From an uncultured Mycoplasmatota bacterium (GTDB lineage Bacteria > Bacillota_I > Bacilli_A > RF39 > UBA660), in contig CANPIX010000012.1 in the NCBI GenBank assembly GCA_947574215.1, positions 1-34,756 on the forward strand: DNA of 34,756 nt, written 5' to 3'. Of the stretch, positions 23,344-31,128 are shown in pieces. The position numbers were made by a program, and so were the translations under genes. Every line of letters starts with the position of its first letter. The first letter of the stretch is position 1. The notes under the pieces are model-generated. The model ran no database searches and was not told the DNA's origin. It was given only the letters and a program-made list of their open reading frames with translations.

Positions 23344-23372
23344 ATTGTAGCAAACATTAGTTTTGTTAACAA
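23344..23372 (-). promoter_or_regulatory. Promoter of the 27-aa peptide gene
   Basis: TTGTTA (23367-23372), 17 nt, extended -10 TGC-TACAAT (23344-23349) on minus. The leader of about 50 nt can form AAGTT-GGG-TGGAG-CC-AACTT-type pairing plus the hairpin covering the Shine-Dalgarno. Confidence 0.65.
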
Positions 23373-23425
23373 GAATTTTTTATTAAATTTTGATAATTTG
23401 ATAAAACATTATTTTTCTAAAAACG

Positions 23426-23458
23426 AAAAAAATAAAGCACTTTTTTAAGCACTTTATT
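23426..23458 (-). terminator. Terminator of rpmF
   Basis: On minus AAATAAAGTGCTT-AAAA-AAGTGCTTTATTT pairs over 13 bp with two G.U wobbles and is followed by a T-run. The rpmF stop codon lies in the stem. Confidence 0.8.
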
Positions 23459-23669
23459 TTTCTTCAACTTTAATTACTTCTTTATTTTTGTAATTACCAC
23501 ACTTAGTACAAGCACGATGTGGACGAATTGCTGCCCCACATTTACTACATTTTTCTATAGCTCCTACTTCTTTTTTCAAGTGTGTACGACGCATTCTCTT
23601 TTTTGTTTTACTAGTTCTTCTAAAGGGAACAGCAAACCTTTGAATGTCTAATTGTAACATAGTCTTCAT
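23454..23669 (-). CDS. rpmF: 50S ribosomal protein L32 with an unusual N-terminal extension
   Basis: L32 is a small zinc-ribbon protein of the large subunit. [20 protein letters not shown] and the two zinc knuckles CSKCG and CTKCG are canonical. The normal protein starts M-AVPFRR; here the Met is absent and 10 or 13 residues precede it ([12 protein letters not shown]). This extension matches the Prp-protease signal of Firmicutes L27 (MLKLNLQFFA) position by position. Cleavage before the Ala would give exactly the usual mature N-terminus. The ATG overlaps the yceD stop (ATGA); an ATG 9 nt later (23660) is equally well placed behind AAAGGA. The yceD-rpmF pairing is conserved in Firmicutes. Confidence 0.93.
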   Translation of the reverse strand: MKTMLQLDIQRFAVPFRRTSKTKKRMRRTHLKKEVGAIEKCSKCGAAIRPHRACTKCGNYKNKEVIKVEEK

Positions 23670-24151
23670 TCCTTTCCTTTATCAAGTAGCTCTGTTAATT
23701 TTTCGAGCCTTGGATCTATTTTTTCTTTCTCATTTTGAGTCAGTTCCCAACCACATCCTTGTAATTTCAAATCATTTGAATTTACATTGGTGGCACGTAT
23801 AGGAATTTCCAATACAATATTTTCCCATAAAATCTCACTAATATCAAGAGTATTTTTACTTTTTTCATAAAAACCACCACAAGTTTCTTGTAAATTTTCG
23901 ATTTTTTCATCTAAGGAACAAAAAAATGGATACTCTATTGGATCTAAAGTGATGGCATCTTCTAATAAAAATATACCATTGACTTCTAAATTAAGTACTA
24001 AATTCTTTTCATAATCGTAATTAATAAAACCTTTTACATGCACATTTTTTAATGAAAGAATATTTGCACTTTTGTAAAGCTCTTTTTTTAAATCAATAGA
24101 GGCATCTATTTCTAAACCTATATTAGGAATTTTATTTAAATCAATAATCAC
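23666..24151 (-). CDS. yceD: YceD family protein (DUF177), L32 partner
   Basis: A 161-aa acidic protein with the family build: an N-terminal beta region, then the central [18 protein letters not shown], the [17 protein letters not shown] segment and the C-terminal [11 protein letters not shown]...[14 protein letters not shown], where DPRLEKL is the typical end. YceD proteins sit upstream of rpmF across bacteria and have been linked to ribosome (23S rRNA) accumulation. The start codon is GTG with AGGTGA 7 nt upstream. It ends in an ATGA overlap with rpmF. Confidence 0.87.
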   Translation of the reverse strand: MIIDLNKIPNIGLEIDASIDLKKELYKSANILSLKNVHVKGFINYDYEKNLVLNLEVNGIFLLEDAITLDPIEYPFFCSLDEKIENLQETCGGFYEKSKNTLDISEILWENIVLEIPIRATNVNSNDLKLQGCGWELTQNEKEKIDPRLEKLTELLDKGKE

Positions 24152-24169
24152 TTTTTTTCACCTATACTA

Positions 24170-24198
24170 ATTATACAATAAAATCTTTGACCTTACAA
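24170..24198 (-). promoter_or_regulatory. Promoter of yceD-rpmF
   Basis: TTGTAA (24193-24198), 17 nt, TATAAT (24170-24175) on minus. Confidence 0.75.
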
Positions 24199-24253
24199 TC
24201 TTCTTTATTTTTTATGCATTATTATGTTAAACTATGACAAAAGGAGAATTTAT

Positions 24254-25366
24254 ATGGAGCGTATTGGTATTATTTGTGAATACAATCCTTTTCACAATGG
24301 ACATATGTATCATTTAGAAAAAATCAAAGAAATGTTTCCTGATTCCATTATTATTTTAGTGTTAAATGGATATTTTTTAGAGCGAGGAGAAGTTAGTATT
24401 TTAACAAAAGAAGAAAAAACAAAACTTGCCTTATTACATGGTATAGATATCGTTCTAGAACTTCCTGTACTCTTTGGCACTCAATCCGCCGACCATTTTG
24501 CAGAAGCTTCTCTTACTATCTTAAATCATTTTAAAATTAATAAGTTCATATTTGGCAGTGAATTAAATAATGTATGTGTATTAAAAGAAATAGTGAATAA
24601 AATTACCAGTCCTATTTATCAAGAAGAGGTAAAAAAGCTATTAAAAACCGGATTAAACTATCCAACGGCTTTATCAAAAGCAATTAGAACTGATGTCGAT
24701 TTTAATCATCCAAACGATTTACTAGCTATTTCCTACTTAAAAACGATAGAAGAAAAAAAATTTGCTATTACTCCTATATCAATAAAAAGAACAAGCAATT
24801 ATCACGATTTAGAAAGTAATAATAAAATTATTAGTGCCTCAAACATTAGAAATAAATATAAACAAAAAGAAAATATTGATACTTACTTACCAAAAGAAAG
24901 TAAACAGGCTCTCTTAACGTTCAACGAAACATTATATTTTCAATTATTAAAAACAAAAATACTTACGACACCCCATTTAGAACAATTCTTAACAGTAGAC
25001 GAAGGAATTGAAAAACGCCTTCAAAAAGGAATGGAAAAGAGTGTTAATTTAGAAGAATTTATAAAAAATGTAAAAACAAAAAGATACACATACAATAAAA
25101 TTAATCGTATGTGTATCCATATTCTATTGGGAATACGTAAAATAGAAAAGAATAACACTCTTTCTTATATCAAAATATTAGGGTTTAGTAAAAAAGGAAA
25201 AGAATATTTAAATTCTATCAATGAAAAACTAACTATCTCCACAAAAGTTGATAAGAATTCTTTACAATACCAAAGAGAACTTAAAGCTTCTCAAATTTTT
25301 GATATCCTAAACAATACAAATACTCATTTTTTTGAACTTCAAAATAAACCCATTACAAAAATGTAA
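24254..25366 (+). CDS. tmcAL: tRNA(Met) cytidine acetate ligase TmcAL (YlbM)
   Basis: TmcAL activates acetate with ATP and acetylates the wobble cytidine 34 of elongator tRNA-Met. The nucleotidyltransferase motif GIICEYNPFHNGHMYHL (HxGH) is at the N-terminus, followed by VLNGYFLERGE, LPVLFGTQSADHFAE, FGSE and SNIRNKYKQ (the ISASNIR motif, equivalent to IS.T.IR). Length is 370 aa from the ATG at 24254, which has AAAGGAG 8 nt upstream; the track start (24224) lies before the Shine-Dalgarno. It is convergent with the next gene with a 2-nt gap. Confidence 0.92.
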   Translation: MERIGIICEYNPFHNGHMYHLEKIKEMFPDSIIILVLNGYFLERGEVSILTKEEKTKLALLHGIDIVLELPVLFGTQSADHFAEASLTILNHFKINKFIFGSELNNVCVLKEIVNKITSPIYQEEVKKLLKTGLNYPTALSKAIRTDVDFNHPNDLLAISYLKTIEEKKFAITPISIKRTSNYHDLESNNKIISASNIRNKYKQKENIDTYLPKESKQALLTFNETLYFQLLKTKILTTPHLEQFLTVDEGIEKRLQKGMEKSVNLEEFIKNVKTKRYTYNKINRMCIHILLGIRKIEKNNTLSYIKILGFSKKGKEYLNSINEKLTISTKVDKNSLQYQRELKASQIFDILNNTNTHFFELQNKPITKM

Positions 25367-25368
25367 AT

Positions 25369-25962
25369 CTATTCTTTTTTAGCTAAATTTCTTCGAAATT
25401 CTATAGAAGTTAATCCTTCATAATTATTTTGTTCTTTTAATATAAAAGTTTTTAATTCATGCACCAATGGAAAATTTTTTAATATAGGCTTTTCTCCGTT
25501 TACTAAACATTTCTTCATATCATTTAAATACATATTATTCTCTTTCATTTCTTGAATATAAGTATCCATAGTAATTTCAATAAAAGCTTCTATAACGGAA
25601 AAATGAAATACATCATCCTGCCCCATTTCTTTATAAGTTAAAAGCAATTTTTCCAAACGACTCTTTATTTCTAAGTATTCTTCTAAGAGAATACTTTTTT
25701 CTTGTAAAGCAAACAAAAAACGATTGTGATGAGGTGAAAACTGATAAAATCTCGCAAAAAATTGTGATAATTCACTTAAATAAAATTTTAAATTTAAAAA
25801 ATAAATCTCTTTAGAAGTTAAAAAAATATTTTTCATAATTGCCCAATTTAGATACAATATTTTTTCATAAATTGTATTGTATACCTTTTTTGCATTTTCT
25901 AACTTTGCATTCTCTATTAAAAATTCTTCTTTATACTGATGAAATAATAATTCAAAATCCAT
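25369..25962 (-). CDS. Uncharacterised helical protein, 197 aa
   Basis: I do not recognise a family. The protein appears almost entirely alpha-helical, with no signal peptide or membrane helix, and has many aromatic residues (FYLSELSQFFARFYQF, HHNRFLFAL). It follows the 113-aa gene by 4 nt, with a weak ribosome-binding site, so the two are likely co-translated. Base and codon use look like the neighbours. Confidence 0.7.
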   Translation of the reverse strand: MDFELLFHQYKEEFLIENAKLENAKKVYNTIYEKILYLNWAIMKNIFLTSKEIYFLNLKFYLSELSQFFARFYQFSPHHNRFLFALQEKSILLEEYLEIKSRLEKLLLTYKEMGQDDVFHFSVIEAFIEITMDTYIQEMKENNMYLNDMKKCLVNGEKPILKNFPLVHELKTFILKEQNNYEGLTSIEFRRNLAKKE

Positions 25963-25966
25963 AAGA

Positions 25967-26308
25967 TCACTTAACCTTTACATAATTCAATTCGTTTTCT
26001 AATTCTTTTAACTCCTCAAGACAATAAAATTCTTTTTGAAACACTTCCTTTATAGTATTTCTATTTTTCAAACTATATTTTCGAGGTATAATACAAAAAT
26101 AATTATTTTTCTTAATTATTTTTATTTTTTCTTTTCTCAAATTTTGATAAATAATATTCGTACTGTTTTGATGTTCTTTCTCACTTCTTTTTGGAAATAG
26201 AATTTCATAAGTGAATGTCTCATTATTAAAAACAATTCTCAAGTCACTTCGAAAATATAATTTTTTTTCCTCTAATTCTTCTTTTAATTCTTCTAATACT
26301 TCTTTCAT
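25967..26308 (-). CDS. Uncharacterised protein, 113 aa
   Basis: No family recognised. An acidic helix (EVLEELKEELEEKK) is followed by an alternating, basic beta-rich part (SDLRIVFNNETFTYEILFPKR ... KIKIIKKNNYFCIIPRKYSL) and a final helix. The size and alpha-beta-alpha pattern suggest a small cytoplasmic protein. GAGGTGA lies 5 nt before the ATG and it has its own promoter, so it and the 197-aa gene form a two-gene unit downstream of fpg. Confidence 0.7.
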   Translation of the reverse strand: MKEVLEELKEELEEKKLYFRSDLRIVFNNETFTYEILFPKRSEKEHQNSTNIIYQNLRKEKIKIIKKNNYFCIIPRKYSLKNRNTIKEVFQKEFYCLEELKELENELNYVKVK

Positions 26309-26334
26309 AAGTCACCTCATAAATAATATCCTCT

Positions 26335-26363
26335 ATAATAAAAGAAAATTTAAAAAATAACAA
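26335..26363 (-). promoter_or_regulatory. Promoter of the 113-aa/197-aa gene pair
   Basis: TTGTTA (26358-26363), 17 nt, TATTAT (26335-26340) on minus, directly after the fpg stop. Confidence 0.6.
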
Positions 26364-26366
26364 GTT

Positions 26367-27185
26367 CTATTTTTGACAAAAAGGACAATAATACGTACTT
26401 CGCCCATTTATTTTTTCATTCTCTATTTTAGTTCCACAAACTTTGCATTCTTCTCTTTCTCTTTTGTGTACCATTAATTCTTGTTGAAATCTTCCTGTAA
26501 CCCCTAAACTAGAAGTGTAACTTTTAATTGTCGTACCGCCTAATTTTATTGCTTTTTCAATTACAAGAAAAGAACACCGAACTATTTTTTCTGCTTCTTC
26601 TTTGGTAATTTCACTCCCCTTTTTCGTTGGATTCAACTTTGCTGCAAATAAAACTTCATTAGCGTAAATATTTCCTAAACCGCTAATAATGGTTTGATCA
26701 AGTAAAAGAGTTTTTATTGCAATAGTTTTGTTTTTGAATTTGTCTAAAAGATATTGAGCGTTTAATTCTTTTTCTCCTGGTTCATACCCTTGTTTTTTAA
26801 TAGATGGATTATTCACTAAATCTTCTTTTTTAATGAGTTCCATTCGTCCAAATTTTCTTGTATCGTGATAACGAAGATCAGTTTCATCTAAAAATGAAAA
26901 AACGACGTGTTCGTGTTTGACAATCTCTTCACTACTCTTTTTTAAAAAAAATTTTCCTTCCATACGTAAATGAGATAACAAATAATGATTTTCTAGTTCA
27001 AAAATTAACCATTTTCCTCTTCTTTTAATATCAATAAATTGATTCCCTTTTAGTACTTTTTTAAATTCTTCCCGATTCGAAACAATTATTTTTTCATACA
27101 ATATTTTAACTTCTTTAATTCTTTTATAAAGAATTTGTTTTTTTAAAGTATTTCGTACGGTTTCCACCTCTGCTATTTCTGGCAT
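26367..27185 (-). CDS. mutM: Formamidopyrimidine-DNA glycosylase (Fpg/MutM)
   Basis: Fpg removes 8-oxoguanine and other oxidised purines. The N-terminus MPEIAEVETVR keeps the catalytic Pro2 and Glu3 (the usual form is MPELPEVET). The H2TH region DQTIISGLGNIYANEVLFAAKLNP and the C-terminal zinc finger (CKVCGTKI ... RSTYYCPFCQK) are intact. Length is 272 aa. The Shine-Dalgarno AAAGGAG lies 6 nt upstream. It is placed directly after polA and the fusion gene, a polA-mutM association common in Firmicutes. Confidence 0.95.
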   Translation of the reverse strand: MPEIAEVETVRNTLKKQILYKRIKEVKILYEKIIVSNREEFKKVLKGNQFIDIKRRGKWLIFELENHYLLSHLRMEGKFFLKKSSEEIVKHEHVVFSFLDETDLRYHDTRKFGRMELIKKEDLVNNPSIKKQGYEPGEKELNAQYLLDKFKNKTIAIKTLLLDQTIISGLGNIYANEVLFAAKLNPTKKGSEITKEEAEKIVRCSFLVIEKAIKLGGTTIKSYTSSLGVTGRFQQELMVHKREREECKVCGTKIENEKINGRSTYYCPFCQK

Positions 27186-27198
27186 AAATTCTCCTTTT

Positions 27199-28464
27199 CT
27201 ATTTCTTATTTAAATATTCTTCTAAAGTTAAATTATTATCCATAATTTCATGAGCAATTTTTTTAGAATGGACATAACGAATATGCCATGGTTCATAATT
27301 ATATTTGGTAATTTCTTCTTTTCCTTTCGGATAACGTAAAATAAAACCAAAATCAGAGCAATATTTTTCTAAAAAGTAATAAAATTCTGTAAGTCTTTCG
27401 TCAAATCCAGACAACCATTCTTCATTCATTTTTAAACAAACATCAATTGAAAGACCTAACTCATGTTCACTAAATCTTGGCTGAGCAACATACTTACTCG
27501 CATACTCTATCCCTTCTTTTTCTAGAATAGCATTATAAATTGTTTCTTGCATTTCTTTTGCCCTATAAGCACTTTCTATCTCAGCATCATACCCATTTTC
27601 CTTTAAAAATTTTTGGAAATTCACCCAAGCTTCACAAGTTTTTCTCTCTAAATTACTGTCAAAAGTACAATTTGGATACTTTGAATGATACTCAATTATT
27701 TTAAAATTTTTAGAATATTTTATGGGATTCTCTCGATTAACTAAAGTTAAATACTTACGAGTAGATGAAATAAGCCAATCAAATAGGAAATTCTCTTTTT
27801 CTATTTCTGGATGAAATTGAACTCCTAAAAGTAAACATCCATTTTCTCTATATTCAATTGCTTCTAAAACTTCATCCATAGCTTTAGCACTTATTATTGT
27901 ATCCTTAGAAACTCTCGAAATACCCATACTATGCAAACTCACAACATTCATTTCTTCTTTTTTAAATATTTCATAAAGAAGGCTATTTTTCTCTATTTTT
28001 ATTTTGTGTCTCGCAGACAGTATGGAATTGTTTTCTTTGGTCACAATATGAAAATGGCAGTTTTCATCTTCTAATTTTTTCAAATAAGGTTTATTTTCTT
28101 TATATAAATTATACGTTTCTTTTAATGATTTTGCTTTGTTATTTCCTTGATCTTCTAATAAATTTAAAAATGTTGCCAAGACTTGAACCCCTAAACAAAT
28201 TCCTAAAAACGGTTTTTGATTTTTTATAGCATCCAAAAGAATGGGATAATAATCAAATAAAATTTGGTTCCCACCAGGCCAAACATATCCATCACAAATT
28301 CCAGTATATAAAGAAGGATCTTCCAAAATGCCAATAGGAATTCCACCACTTTCTTTAATTTTTTCACTATACATTCTAACAAAATTTGTGCGATCTTGGT
28401 AAGGATCTACTTCATGACTACTTATTGTTGGAACAATACCAATAATAGGTTTTTTATAAAACAT
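27199..28464 (-). CDS. Fusion protein: class I GATase / gamma-glutamyl hydrolase (C26) + VanY-type carboxypeptidase (M15B)
   Basis: Residues about 1-245 are a PuuD/C26-like glutamine-amidotransferase fold: KPIIGIVPTISSHEVDPYQDR, the nucleophile in FLGICLGVQVLA and the His-Glu pair in LGVQFHPEIE. Residues about 255-421 are a D-Ala-D-Ala carboxypeptidase of family M15B: SAYRAKEMQETIY, FSEHELGLSIDVC (SxHxxGxxxD) and EPWHIRYV (ExWH), so all zinc and catalytic residues are kept. No signal peptide or membrane helix is seen, so it should be cytoplasmic. The track start lies inside polA; AAAGGAG supports the ATG at 28464 (421 aa). Both halves act on unusual amide bonds found in muropeptides. The substrate is inference. 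Confidence 0.85.
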   Translation of the reverse strand: MFYKKPIIGIVPTISSHEVDPYQDRTNFVRMYSEKIKESGGIPIGILEDPSLYTGICDGYVWPGGNQILFDYYPILLDAIKNQKPFLGICLGVQVLATFLNLLEDQGNNKAKSLKETYNLYKENKPYLKKLEDENCHFHIVTKENNSILSARHKIKIEKNSLLYEIFKKEEMNVVSLHSMGISRVSKDTIISAKAMDEVLEAIEYRENGCLLLGVQFHPEIEKENFLFDWLISSTRKYLTLVNRENPIKYSKNFKIIEYHSKYPNCTFDSNLERKTCEAWVNFQKFLKENGYDAEIESAYRAKEMQETIYNAILEKEGIEYASKYVAQPRFSEHELGLSIDVCLKMNEEWLSGFDERLTEFYYFLEKYCSDFGFILRYPKGKEEITKYNYEPWHIRYVHSKKIAHEIMDNNLTLEEYLNKK

Positions 28465-28478
28465 AAAATTCTCCTTTT

Positions 28479-31064
28479 CTATTTTGTCTCGTACCAATCA
28501 CGGCCATAATCACTACTTACTTTTAATGGAACGGATAATTCTATGGCTTTCGTCATTTTTTCTGTAACAATTTTGGTAACTAAATCTTTTTCCTTTTCTA
28601 CTAAGTCAATAATAAGCTCATCATGAACTTGGATAACCAATTTACTTTTTATAGAAAGACGTTTAAATTCTTCATCAATGGCAATCATAGCTTTTTTAAT
28701 AATATCCGCACTCGTTCCTTGAATTGGCGTATTAAGAGCGATTCTTTCTCCCGCTTGCCTTACCATATAATTAGCAGAATTTAACTCATCAATCACTCGT
28801 TTACGATGGAAAAGCGTTCGTACACTGCCATCCTTATAAGCAGACACGACAATATTATCCATATATTTTTTTACGCCAGGATAAAGTTCATAATATTTTT
28901 CAATAAATTGTTTGGCATCTCGCTGGCTAATTTCTAAATTTTCTCCTAATCCAAAACCACTAATTCCATAAACGATACCAAAAATAACCGCTTTAGCAGT
29001 GGAACGCATTTCTTTTGTTACTGCAATTTCAGGTACCCCATGAATATCTGCAGCCACTTTAGTATGTATATCTCCATCTTTATTAAAGGTATCTATAAGT
29101 TCTTGACACTCAGAAACATGAGCAAGAATTCTCAGTTCAATTTGAGAATAATCCGCACTTAAAAAACAATCATTACTTGGTAAAAAAGCTTTTCTTATCT
29201 TTCTTCCCCCTTCATCACGAATGGGAATATTTTGAATATTAGGCTCCACCGAAGAGAGTCTTCCTGTTCTCGTTAGCGTTTGTTTAAATATGGTATGGAC
29301 TTTGCCATCCTCATGAATAAAATTTTCTAAACCTTCCACATACGTAGAATAGATTTTTGTTATATTACGATATTCCAATATTTTAGCAATAACTGGATGA
29401 CTTCCAAGCAATTTGTGCATCACTTTCGCATCGGTTTTGTACCCTTTTTGAGTTTTTACTCCCCCTGGAAGCCCCAATTTCAAAAACAAAATTTCTCCCA
29501 ATTGTTTTGTACTTGCAATGTTAAACTCTTCACCAACCAAGTTGTAAATGTCATTAGAAACTCGATCTATTTTAATTTTTAATTCTTCTTTCATATCGTC
29601 AAGTATCGCTTTATCAACCACTACACCAGCAATTTCCATATCCGCTAAAACGGAGATAAGAGGCATTTCAATGGTTTTGAAAAGTTCTTCCATTTCTTCA
29701 CGTTTTAATTGGTTCATAAAACGTTCATACGTTTCATAGATGAACTTACTTTTTAGTAATATGTCTTTTTTCACTTTATCCATTTCATACTTCTTTTTTG
29801 CAATCGTTTCTTCGTACAAATCGACATCATAACCGTCTGGTTTCATTAAATACGCAATATCATCTTTAATAGTATAATTTAAAAGATAAGAACAAATCAT
29901 TAAATCGTATGCCACTTTCGGTGCCTGTACGCCTATTTTTTGTAAAGCTACAATATTTTTCTTTTGGTCAAAAGTATACAAAATCTTTTCATAGAGTAAA
30001 GGAATTACTTTTGGAATCATTTCTGGTTTCACATAATAACAATTTTCTTTATCTTGAATAGACATTCCTAAAATTGTACCTAAATGGTAATTGGAATGAT
30101 CCACTTCAACATAAAAAGATAAAGGATCTTTAAAATCTAAATCTTGAGTCTCTTCAATTTCTATAAAATTTTCTAGTTTTTCCGTTTTTTCTTCTTTATT
30201 CATTTTCTTTAAAAAAGAATAAAATTCTAATTCTTCATACAGAGAATACAAAACACCATTTTGCTCTTCTTCTTTTTTATAAAGTAAATCTTCTAAATCT
30301 TTTATATCAATAGGAACGTCTTTATAAATGGTTGCAATTTCTTTGCTGATGAAAGCCATTTCTTTATCCATCTCTAATTTTTCTTTGGTTTTTCCTTTAA
30401 TTTCATCAAGATGCTCGTATAGATTTTCAACCGTTTGATAAGTAGAAAGTAAATGGAGAGCTGTTTTTTCACCTATTCCTTTAACCCCTGGAATATTATC
30501 AGAAGAATCTCCTGCTAAAGCTTTTAAATCAATTACATGAATTGGTTCAATATGATATTCCGCAAAAAAAGAAATTGGATTGTAACGAATAAATCCTTTT
30601 TGCTTTAAAAGCTTCATATCAACTTGTTCATTCATCAATTGTAATAAATCTTTATCACTTGAAATGATAGTAGCATTAAAACGATCGTCTTCCAAAACCA
30701 TTTTGGAAAGCGTTCCAATAATGTCATCTGCCTCATATGGCGCTAGTTCAAAATAACGTATCCCCATTCCTTCTAGTATTTTTCTAGCATAAGGCATTTG
30801 TCTAATCAAATCTTCGGGAGTTTCTTTTCTTCCATCTTTATAAAAAGCGTATTTTTCTGCTCGAAAATTCTTGCCAATATCAAAGGCAACTGCAATGTAT
30901 TCTGGATTTTCTTCTTCTATAATTTTATGCATCATTGATGCAAAACCATACAGACCATTTGTTGGAAATCCTTTACTATTTCGCATGATAGTGCCTGTAT
31001 AGGCTGTTGCATAATAACTACGAAACAATAAGTTGTTTCCATCGACTAAAATTAACTTCTTCAT
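28479..31064 (-). CDS. polA: DNA polymerase I
   Basis: PolA fills gaps and removes RNA primers. The N-terminal 5'-3' exonuclease is clear (LVDGNNLLFRSYYA, SSDKDLLQL, ALAGDSSDNIPGVKGIGEKTA). The middle 3'-5' exonuclease region lacks an evident catalytic set, as in Bacillus PolA. The polymerase has motif A DYSQIELRILAH, motif B RSTAKAVIFGIVYGISGFG and motif C VQVHDELIID. Length is 861 aa. It leads the transcript polA - fusion gene - mutM. Confidence 0.97.
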   Translation of the reverse strand: MKKLILVDGNNLLFRSYYATAYTGTIMRNSKGFPTNGLYGFASMMHKIIEEENPEYIAVAFDIGKNFRAEKYAFYKDGRKETPEDLIRQMPYARKILEGMGIRYFELAPYEADDIIGTLSKMVLEDDRFNATIISSDKDLLQLMNEQVDMKLLKQKGFIRYNPISFFAEYHIEPIHVIDLKALAGDSSDNIPGVKGIGEKTALHLLSTYQTVENLYEHLDEIKGKTKEKLEMDKEMAFISKEIATIYKDVPIDIKDLEDLLYKKEEEQNGVLYSLYEELEFYSFLKKMNKEEKTEKLENFIEIEETQDLDFKDPLSFYVEVDHSNYHLGTILGMSIQDKENCYYVKPEMIPKVIPLLYEKILYTFDQKKNIVALQKIGVQAPKVAYDLMICSYLLNYTIKDDIAYLMKPDGYDVDLYEETIAKKKYEMDKVKKDILLKSKFIYETYERFMNQLKREEMEELFKTIEMPLISVLADMEIAGVVVDKAILDDMKEELKIKIDRVSNDIYNLVGEEFNIASTKQLGEILFLKLGLPGGVKTQKGYKTDAKVMHKLLGSHPVIAKILEYRNITKIYSTYVEGLENFIHEDGKVHTIFKQTLTRTGRLSSVEPNIQNIPIRDEGGRKIRKAFLPSNDCFLSADYSQIELRILAHVSECQELIDTFNKDGDIHTKVAADIHGVPEIAVTKEMRSTAKAVIFGIVYGISGFGLGENLEISQRDAKQFIEKYYELYPGVKKYMDNIVVSAYKDGSVRTLFHRKRVIDELNSANYMVRQAGERIALNTPIQGTSADIIKKAMIAIDEEFKRLSIKSKLVIQVHDELIIDLVEKEKDLVTKIVTEKMTKAIELSVPLKVSSDYGRDWYETK

Positions 31065-31091
31065 TACATCACCACATATAACTATAAGAAC

Positions 31092-31100
31092 ATTATACCA
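31092..31100 (-). promoter_or_regulatory. Extended -10 promoter of polA
   Basis: TGG-TATAAT on minus (TATAAT at 31092-31097), 28 nt before the polA ATG; the -35 is poor. Confidence 0.5.
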
Positions 31101-31101
31101 T

Positions 31102-31126
31102 AAAAAAAGTAGCCTCCCTAGAACTT
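31102..31126 (-). terminator. Possible terminator of the LysR gene
   Basis: On minus AAG-ttc-TAG-GGAGG-CTA-CTT followed by TTTTT, an interrupted stem just after the stop codon. Confidence 0.4.
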
Positions 31127-31128
31127 AT

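Noticed and set aside
23286-23357. 51-codon version of the hydrophobic peptide starting at 23357
   Set aside because: The frame is open, but that ATG has no ribosome-binding site and lies upstream of the predicted -10, so it would not be in the transcript.
23636-23669. LDIQRFA motif as a sign of a phage capsid or prophage remnant
   Set aside because: It is in frame with an intact L32 and no phage gene is near; the L27/Prp signal is the closer parallel.
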